Shown one piece after another: positions 59,275 to 64,000 of a DNA stretch of 64,000 nt (positions are counted from its first letter, which is position 1; the number at the start of each line of letters is the position of its first letter). The notes below the pieces were generated by a model, which was not told where the DNA came from, did not search any database, and saw nothing but the letters and a program-made list of their open reading frames with translations. The DNA comes from an uncultured Peptococcaceae bacterium (GTDB lineage Bacteria; Bacillota; Peptococcia; Peptococcales; Peptococcaceae): assembly GCA_910585405.1 (NCBI GenBank), contig CAJUDO010000013.1, forward strand, positions 16,216 to 80,215, in the 5' to 3' direction. Made by a program: the position numbers and the translations under genes.

Positions 59275-61299
59275 TTACTCAGTTAGGATTTGATACACTG
59301 GTGCACCTTCGCACTGAGCAGGCATACGCACATTCATAATTGAAGCTATAGTAGGTGTTACATCAACGATTCGAATAATACGGTCAGTGCTGTAATTTTC
59401 TTTAATCCCCGGACCTGCTGCTACAAAAATTGGCGATACAGATGTATCAGCTACACCAAGTGTAGTAGATAGAGAATCACTGTGATCGTTATTATAACCT
59501 TCTGCTAAAAATATAATAATATCGCCACATTCTGGACCACCCATACCCAATACATACGCATCTTTATTACGTATTGCCAAAGCTATAACCCGACGATTCG
59601 TTTCAGGATCATGGTAATTGTACAATGCTGTCATGATTTCTTCTTCTAGCTCATATTGCTCTGATAAATCAACAATACCATGAGTCCCCCTTCCTTTTAG
59701 ATTCAAATAAATATGATTTGCTCTAATCGCAACCGCTTTTGTTTTCTCCCAATCAATTTCTCGAAGATCATTTCCTTGCTCATCTTTCTTCATAGTTGTA
59801 TAACCTAATTCTTGCATCACTTTTACGCTAACACCCATCGTTTCTCCAATCAGTGGCGGATAATGTTCTGCACAGACTTGACCATGATCAGAAACCAGAA
59901 ATATCGTCCATCCTTCATCTAAGAAATGCAAAAATCGTCCGACATAATCATCTGTTTGTATATAAACTTCCCGCATTAATTGTCTATAATCTTCCTTTGC
60001 AATATTGACCGTTGGACTCGGATTGCCTTTTAAAAATTTTACAATCATATGCCCCTGCATATCCACATTATGAAAATGAGAAAATACAACTTCATAATTA
60101 TTGGCTTCAATCAAATAGTGTAGTGCATTCGCTGTCCAATCGGCTGCGGCCGTCCAGTTTGCAGCAGAACATTCTCGAATCAAGCGAATATCAGAACCAC
60201 CTAAAATAGATTCTGGTACTGGATATCCCACATTATCAGTAACTTGTTGGAATAATTCTTTGGGATGCCATAAAGTATCTTTATGAATATCCATACCTCC
60301 AGAAACCCACATACGGAAGCTTTCTCCGTTTTCATCAATCTCTAAAAGCCGCATATTACGAGATACTTGATATACCATATCATTTTTCACAGCATCATCA
60401 ACAATTCCCGTTGTAAATGCATCTTTTTTTAATACGACTATTGGATTTGTCGACCGTTTATTTTTATAAATAGCAATCCTATCATAAATCCCTTGTTCAT
60501 TTTTCAAAATTAAAATTGGACGATTGATGAGACCACCAGATAATAACATCGTTGATTCTTTTGCACCTTCTGGCGCATCGGTCCAATTGGTCGGTTCTTT
60601 GATCGGAGCATACGCCACATCAAACGGCGCCTCAGATAACCCATATTCACCATCCAGCTTAGACATAATAAACATTTTAAAATCTGGTCTATCAATATAA
60701 GATGCCTGATCAATTTTTCCGTTAGTCGCTTCCTCACTAGAGTGATCTGTATCCAAATCGTTAATCACACAAGGTACATGAGAATCCGTTGCAGCTTTAT
60801 ACTTAAAATGTGCTTTTGGCACATTTTGGGACGCAATTAAAATAAACTCAGAATCGCGAACAGAGTCGCCGCAATTTACACCGCAGGGCTGTGTGCCATC
60901 TACAACGTGAAGGTTTGGGCTATCTGAAGTTGGCGGCCAACTACAACCCGGCCAGTGCCAAACTAAAGTTTTTTTCCCCGCTTCCGCAAATACGTTCCAT
61001 AACTGTTCTGCTTTACACATACGAGAATCCATATTATACGCCATCTCATCTAATTCTGCGCCTTGATTCCAAAAGCTTGTAATTCCATGCGTGCAAGGAA
61101 ACGCTCCTGTTGACAAGGATGTCCACATTGGTGGTGTAACAGTTGGCTGTCCACCTAACATCCATAAACTCTTATGACGACTGCCTCTATTGATTAACTT
61201 CTGTACGTTTGGCATAATGCCTTCATCTAAATACTTCTGCGTTAATCTTGGATCCATCCCGTCAATACCTAACACTAAAATTTTGTTTGCTTTACTCAT
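59275..61299 (-). CDS. Cytoplasmic alkaline-phosphatase-superfamily phosphohydrolase (module B)
   Basis: A 674-residue paralogue of the module A enzyme, with long near-identical blocks such as MCKAEQLWNV, SPNLHVVDGTQP and RNMRLLEI. Metal-site and nucleophile residues are retained: Asp13 (GIDGMDP), Thr55 (TVTPPMWTSLSTG), HNVDMQGH, SDHG, and His in NDHSDS near the C-terminus. The second His found in module A (GMHESS) is GVADTS here, so it is probably not a metal ligand. No signal peptide. ATG 61299 follows AAGGGAGG. The cap region (about 80-380) diverges more than the core, which fits altered substrate choice. Confidence 0.82.
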   Translation of the reverse strand: MSKANKILVLGIDGMDPRLTQKYLDEGIMPNVQKLINRGSRHKSLWMLGGQPTVTPPMWTSLSTGAFPCTHGITSFWNQGAELDEMAYNMDSRMCKAEQLWNVFAEAGKKTLVWHWPGCSWPPTSDSPNLHVVDGTQPCGVNCGDSVRDSEFILIASQNVPKAHFKYKAATDSHVPCVINDLDTDHSSEEATNGKIDQASYIDRPDFKMFIMSKLDGEYGLSEAPFDVAYAPIKEPTNWTDAPEGAKESTMLLSGGLINRPILILKNEQGIYDRIAIYKNKRSTNPIVVLKKDAFTTGIVDDAVKNDMVYQVSRNMRLLEIDENGESFRMWVSGGMDIHKDTLWHPKELFQQVTDNVGYPVPESILGGSDIRLIRECSAANWTAAADWTANALHYLIEANNYEVVFSHFHNVDMQGHMIVKFLKGNPSPTVNIAKEDYRQLMREVYIQTDDYVGRFLHFLDEGWTIFLVSDHGQVCAEHYPPLIGETMGVSVKVMQELGYTTMKKDEQGNDLREIDWEKTKAVAIRANHIYLNLKGRGTHGIVDLSEQYELEEEIMTALYNYHDPETNRRVIALAIRNKDAYVLGMGGPECGDIIIFLAEGYNNDHSDSLSTTLGVADTSVSPIFVAAGPGIKENYSTDRIIRIVDVTPTIASIMNVRMPAQCEGAPVYQILTE

Positions 61300-62112
61300 T
61301 TTTAAAAACCTCCCTTTTTAATCTTTCTTCTACTTTCTCTCCTTACAAATTTATTGTAACAAGAAATTTTTCTTTTCAGAAGCAAGTAGATTTTACGCTT
61401 AAAGTTCTTACTCGTAAAAAATATTTTCTTTGTTACGCAATATACTTTGTTTTTCTTGATAGCGTAAAGTTTTCAAATAAAACAGGAAAGCGAACCTCCC
61501 CTTTGTAGTAAAATTAATTTGCAAAACCGAAGTATTATATGAATGAAGGGAAAGTCTCTATATTCGTGAAGATGCGATAGCCAAGATTCTTTTTGAAACA
61601 GCAGAAATCATCTGAGAGTAAAGAATCTGATAGCGAGAGCAAACATATTTTTGGTAAACTGATGTATATGTATGAAAGAATCGAACCGGAAATCCTGCAT
61701 GGAAAACGAAAGCGGCTAAAGAATTCCCATTATTTTGCTGGAGTATATGAGGGAAAAGAAAATGAAGCCTTATAGGATAGAATTTATAGAGAATTATACG
61801 CTAAAGCCGGTAGAATAATCTATCTGAATGCAGACAGAGGCAACAAAGATGGCAAAATTAAGAGTAAGGTTTTCTTTCTCTTCAGGCACGTAAAAGAATG
61901 GCGACTCTTTCTGATGTAAGGGGCTTGTATTCTTTTTGAATTTATATTATTATGAAACTGGTAATTTGATGTTTACGCGGAGAGGATTCTGTCTTTCTTT
62001 TTCCCACAGTATATTTTCATTATCTTTTTTATCCGATCTTTTATCTTTTTTAAATGTAGTATACTATTATATAATATTTTCTTACACATCGGTGTTATAT
62101 AGGAGGGATTTT
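61300..62112. other. Intergenic region with possible regulatory repeats and transposase remnant
   Basis: An A+T-rich region between the divergent phosphohydrolase B and LysR B genes. It contains three TTACGC/GCGTAA elements (61393-61398, 61433-61438, and inverted at 61462-61467) and a decayed transposase stretch at about 61593-61919. It also contains a TATAAT (62070-62075) ahead of the LysR start. Confidence 0.55.
61593..61919 (+). pseudogene. ISLre2/UPF0236-type transposase remnant
   Basis: The frame reads a partial sequence with 'YERIEPEILHGKRKRLKNSHYFAGVYEGKENEAL', then a TAG stop (61773-61775), and continues in the same frame with 'DRIYRELYAKAGRIIYLNADRGNKDGKIKSKVF' before a stop at 61917-61919. 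The RLKN-YFAGVYEGKENE and IYLNAD blocks are typical of ISLre2 (UPF0236) transposases. N- and C-terminal parts and inverted repeats are missing, so the element is dead. Confidence 0.65.
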
Positions 62113-63060
62113 ATGTATCTCGAACAATTAGAATACTTACTGCAAATTAGCAAACACAAATCTATTGCTTCCGCCAGTACCATTGTACACCTAACACCAC
62201 AGGCACTCAGTCTTTCCATTAAGCGCTTAGAAGAAGAACTGCAAGTTTCTTTACTTACACGTACTAGTAAAGGGGTTTTTCTTACTGAAGAAGGAAAAGA
62301 ATTAGTTGAAATTTCTTCTCGCTTTTTTGAAGATTTGTCTAAATTCCAAAATAAAAAAAATACCGCGCCAATTACAGAGGACATTTATTTTCTCACCTCG
62401 CAAGAAGAACATGGAAGTATTTTATTGCCCATTCTTTGTGACCTCTACCGGCAATATCCACAAATTAATTTTTTCCAAAAAAAATATTCTCGTGATTTAA
62501 TACTAAATCAACTGATCACTCAAGAAGCCTCCATTGGTTTTCTGTATCGTCATTTTGTAGAGGATCAACTAATCAATTTTCCTACAGAAGATCTTAAATT
62601 CATCCCTCTCTTTAAGAGGAAAATTGTTTGCCAGATTCATAAAAGCTTTCCTCTTTCTTTGTACAAGTCCATTTCTGTAAAAACATTACAGGATATTCCA
62701 ATTATTATCTATCATCCAAGAAATAGTAACAACTACTCTATGGAGGACGTTTTGCAACTATTTTTTCAGCCCAACAATATTATTTACGAAGAAAATTGTT
62801 TATTGATCAAACAAATGATATCTGCTGGACTTGGATGTTCTTTTACAATTTCTTCGCCATTGAAAAATCTTGGTAATGCACTCTCTATAAGTGAATTAGA
62901 TGATATTACAACATTATCACTAAAAGAAAAAATCGAATGTGAATATGGTATTGCTTACCATAAAGATTACAAATTCTCCATATCCGAAACTCATTTTATA
63001 CAATTCATTAAACGTTACTTGGAACTCAATCAAATCTATGATTCTAATATTGTTTTATAA
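62113..63060 (+). CDS. LysR-family regulator (module B)
   Basis: About 315 residues from ATG 62113, preceded by a perfect AGGAGG site six bases upstream; the long upstream frame is hydrophobic noise. The winged helix-turn-helix (1-60) reads LEQLEYLLQISKHKSIASASTIVHLTPQALSLSIKRLEEELQ. The effector domain includes 'PILCDLYRQYPQINFFQKKY' and 'MISAGLGCSFTISSP'. It is divergent from phosphohydrolase B and homologous in position to the module A regulator, so it is probably the switch for module B. The coding sequence is A+T-rich like the rest of that module. Confidence 0.88.
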   Translation: MYLEQLEYLLQISKHKSIASASTIVHLTPQALSLSIKRLEEELQVSLLTRTSKGVFLTEEGKELVEISSRFFEDLSKFQNKKNTAPITEDIYFLTSQEEHGSILLPILCDLYRQYPQINFFQKKYSRDLILNQLITQEASIGFLYRHFVEDQLINFPTEDLKFIPLFKRKIVCQIHKSFPLSLYKSISVKTLQDIPIIIYHPRNSNNYSMEDVLQLFFQPNNIIYEENCLLIKQMISAGLGCSFTISSPLKNLGNALSISELDDITTLSLKEKIECEYGIAYHKDYKFSISETHFIQFIKRYLELNQIYDSNIVL

Positions 63061-63595
63061 ACAAATAAATAATAGTAAAATAATTCTGCTCGCCACGCCG
63101 CAAAGCCGCACGTCTACATAACTGGAGGCGATAACAGTTTCAAAGTTCATAGACAGTTCAAGCGATACGCCGATACCCGCAAGCGTACGTCCCAAGACTT
63201 CGCCCACTGTGTAGAAGTCACTCGTTAGTTAGTGCATATTCGTAGCCACCGTATACTTAAATCATGGAAACAGATATGTGGCATTTCCAAATCTTCAAGC
63301 AGTTTTCCAGACTGTGAAGATACTCACAACGCGGCAATCAGCGCACAGATATTTTCAATTTCACTTTGTATATACTAAACTTTTATCGTCTTTTGACATG
63401 AAACACCTCCTGATTTTTTTGCAAGCTGGCGGGCTTGTCTTTATTATATCAGGAGGTGTCTTTATGCTCTACACTAAAGGCAAATAAAAGTGTTTTCACG
63501 CAACACAGTAAACAAAAAATCTGAGAGCTGAAACAAATTTTCAGTAGTGTCAAGAGTTATGCGCAAAAATATCTGCCGACTCCGGCCAAGTAAAG
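63061..63595. other. Mobile-element debris downstream of lysR B
   Basis: No intact gene. On the minus strand a short open stretch around 63061-63220 encodes DFYTVGEVLGRTLAGIG and on, which looks like a gene fragment I cannot identify. At 63403-63414 and 63448-63459 a 12-base inverted repeat (ACACCTCCTGAT / ATCAGGAGGTGT) encloses a 33-base loop. The region is more G+C-rich than module B and probably inherited from inserted elements. Confidence 0.45.
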
Positions 63596-64000
63596 TCAGC
63601 TGACAATAGAGGTGTCTTCAAAAGACGTCTCTAAATGCTTCATGTTCATGTACTTTTTGTTGCCCCACTGAGTACCAGCCACATGGCGCAGACGAGCGCA
63701 AACCAGCATCAAAGCTGAATTGCCATCGGGGAAACAGCCGACTACCCTTGTCCTGCGACGAATCTCCCGGTTCAGTCTCTCAATCATATTGTTGGTACGG
63801 ATTCGTGTCCAATGTTCAGACGGAAAGTCATAGTAGGTCATTGTTTCCTCAATACCTTCCTCCACCTTTTTGGCTGCCTCTTTCAGCTTCATGTTTTTTA
63901 GTTCAGCAATAACAATTTTAGCCTTTTCCCGGGCAGCCTTCTTGCATCCTCCACACGGCGTACAGAAACACCGGCAAGGTACATTTCAATAAGGGCTTCT
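63596..64000 (-). pseudogene. IS256-family transposase, internally deleted
   Basis: The C-terminal third of an IS256-type (Mutator-like) transposase is readable at 63892-63596: 'YYDFPSEHWTRIRTNNMIERLNREIRRRTRVVGCFPDGNSALMLVCARLRH'. Beyond 63892 the reading runs into a different frame encoding the N-terminal IS256 block ALIEMYLAGVSVRRVED, which in an intact protein lies over a hundred residues earlier. The catalytic centre between them is missing, so this is a deletion remnant. The left end is past the window edge. Confidence 0.7.

Noticed and set aside
59275..61299. Loss of a metal-binding His in phosphohydrolase B (GVADTS instead of GMHESS)
   Set aside because: Both copies keep a His ten residues earlier (H-G/S-D-S) that better fits the third metal-site His of the superfamily, so inactivation is not supported.
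63278..63487. Plus-strand open frame of 69 codons with a hydrophobic end
   Set aside because: It lies within mobile-element debris, spans an inverted repeat, and its start lacks a ribosome binding site.
1..64000. CRISPR arrays, tRNA or rRNA genes, prophage modules, biosynthetic clusters
   Set aside because: No regularly spaced short repeats, cloverleaf-like or rRNA-like sequence, integrase, capsid or synthase genes were recognised on either strand.

Overview
The window looks like a chromosomal segment of an endospore-forming Bacillota (Firmicutes), most likely a Clostridia or Negativicutes lineage. The evidence is the sporulation set (spo0A, yqfC-yqfD, a small spo0E-like gene, a non-catalytic LytM-type protein), DnaD/DnaI-type primosome genes, a perfect CIRCE element ahead of groESL, SLH-type surface anchoring, and strong purine-rich ribosome binding sites with frequent GTG/TTG starts. 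I cannot place it to genus. No rRNA, tRNA or CRISPR array was recognised.

Layout. 1-4.9 kb: leftward operon pepT-like, sfsA, a P-loop/Asp23-like fusion, dnaD-like, dnaC-like, then the first codons of an MFS-type gene cut by the window edge. 5.1-7.7 kb: rightward three-gene SsuABC/ThiXYZ-type ABC importer. 8.1-15.4 kb: one very large SLH surface protein gene with InlB-like repeats alternating with EF-hand-like loops. 16.2-19.6 kb: pyruvate carboxylase. 19.8-24.9 kb: small membrane protein, HAD phosphatase, ABC-2-like membrane protein, and an nfeD-floA-unknown operon. 24.9-28.4 kb: aroK, unknown gene, thiD, and a ThiL protein fused to a complete cytoplasmic histidine-kinase module. 28.5-30.7 kb: cupin, spo0A, degenerate LytM protein. 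30.8-35.3 kb: prephenate dehydratase, AI-2E-type permease, short recQ, plsC. 35.7-39.1 kb: nitroreductase and spo0E-like gene, yqfC-yqfD, DUF421 protein. 39.3-45.5 kb: MFS transporter and module A (DASS-type permease, AP-superfamily phosphohydrolase, divergent LysR). 45.5-50.2 kb: VanY-type carboxypeptidase, WG-repeat lipoprotein, groESL. 50.4-55.7 kb: 5-formyl-THF cyclo-ligase, ABC ATPase, DUF1232 protein, gpsA-plsY-der, Cys-rich small protein. 56.1-57.6 kb: alpha/beta hydrolase with divergent MerR regulator. 57.7-63.1 kb: module B, a second permease-phosphohydrolase-LysR set in the same order and orientation. 61.5-64 kb: decayed ISLre2-like and IS256-like transposase remnants.

Most notable points. 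(1) One uninterrupted reading frame joins thiamine-monophosphate kinase to a SpoOB/GHKL-type histidine kinase with intact H-, N- and G-boxes, about 2.3 kb from spo0A. (2) A three-gene unit (LysR regulator, divergent cytoplasmic AP-superfamily phosphohydrolase, SLC13/DASS-like permease) occurs twice. The second copy is visibly more A+T-rich and sits beside transposase debris. I infer that each unit imports an organic anion and hydrolyses it inside the cell; the substrate is unknown. (3) The MerR-controlled hydrolase promoter shows the classic 19-bp spacer with a perfect dyad.
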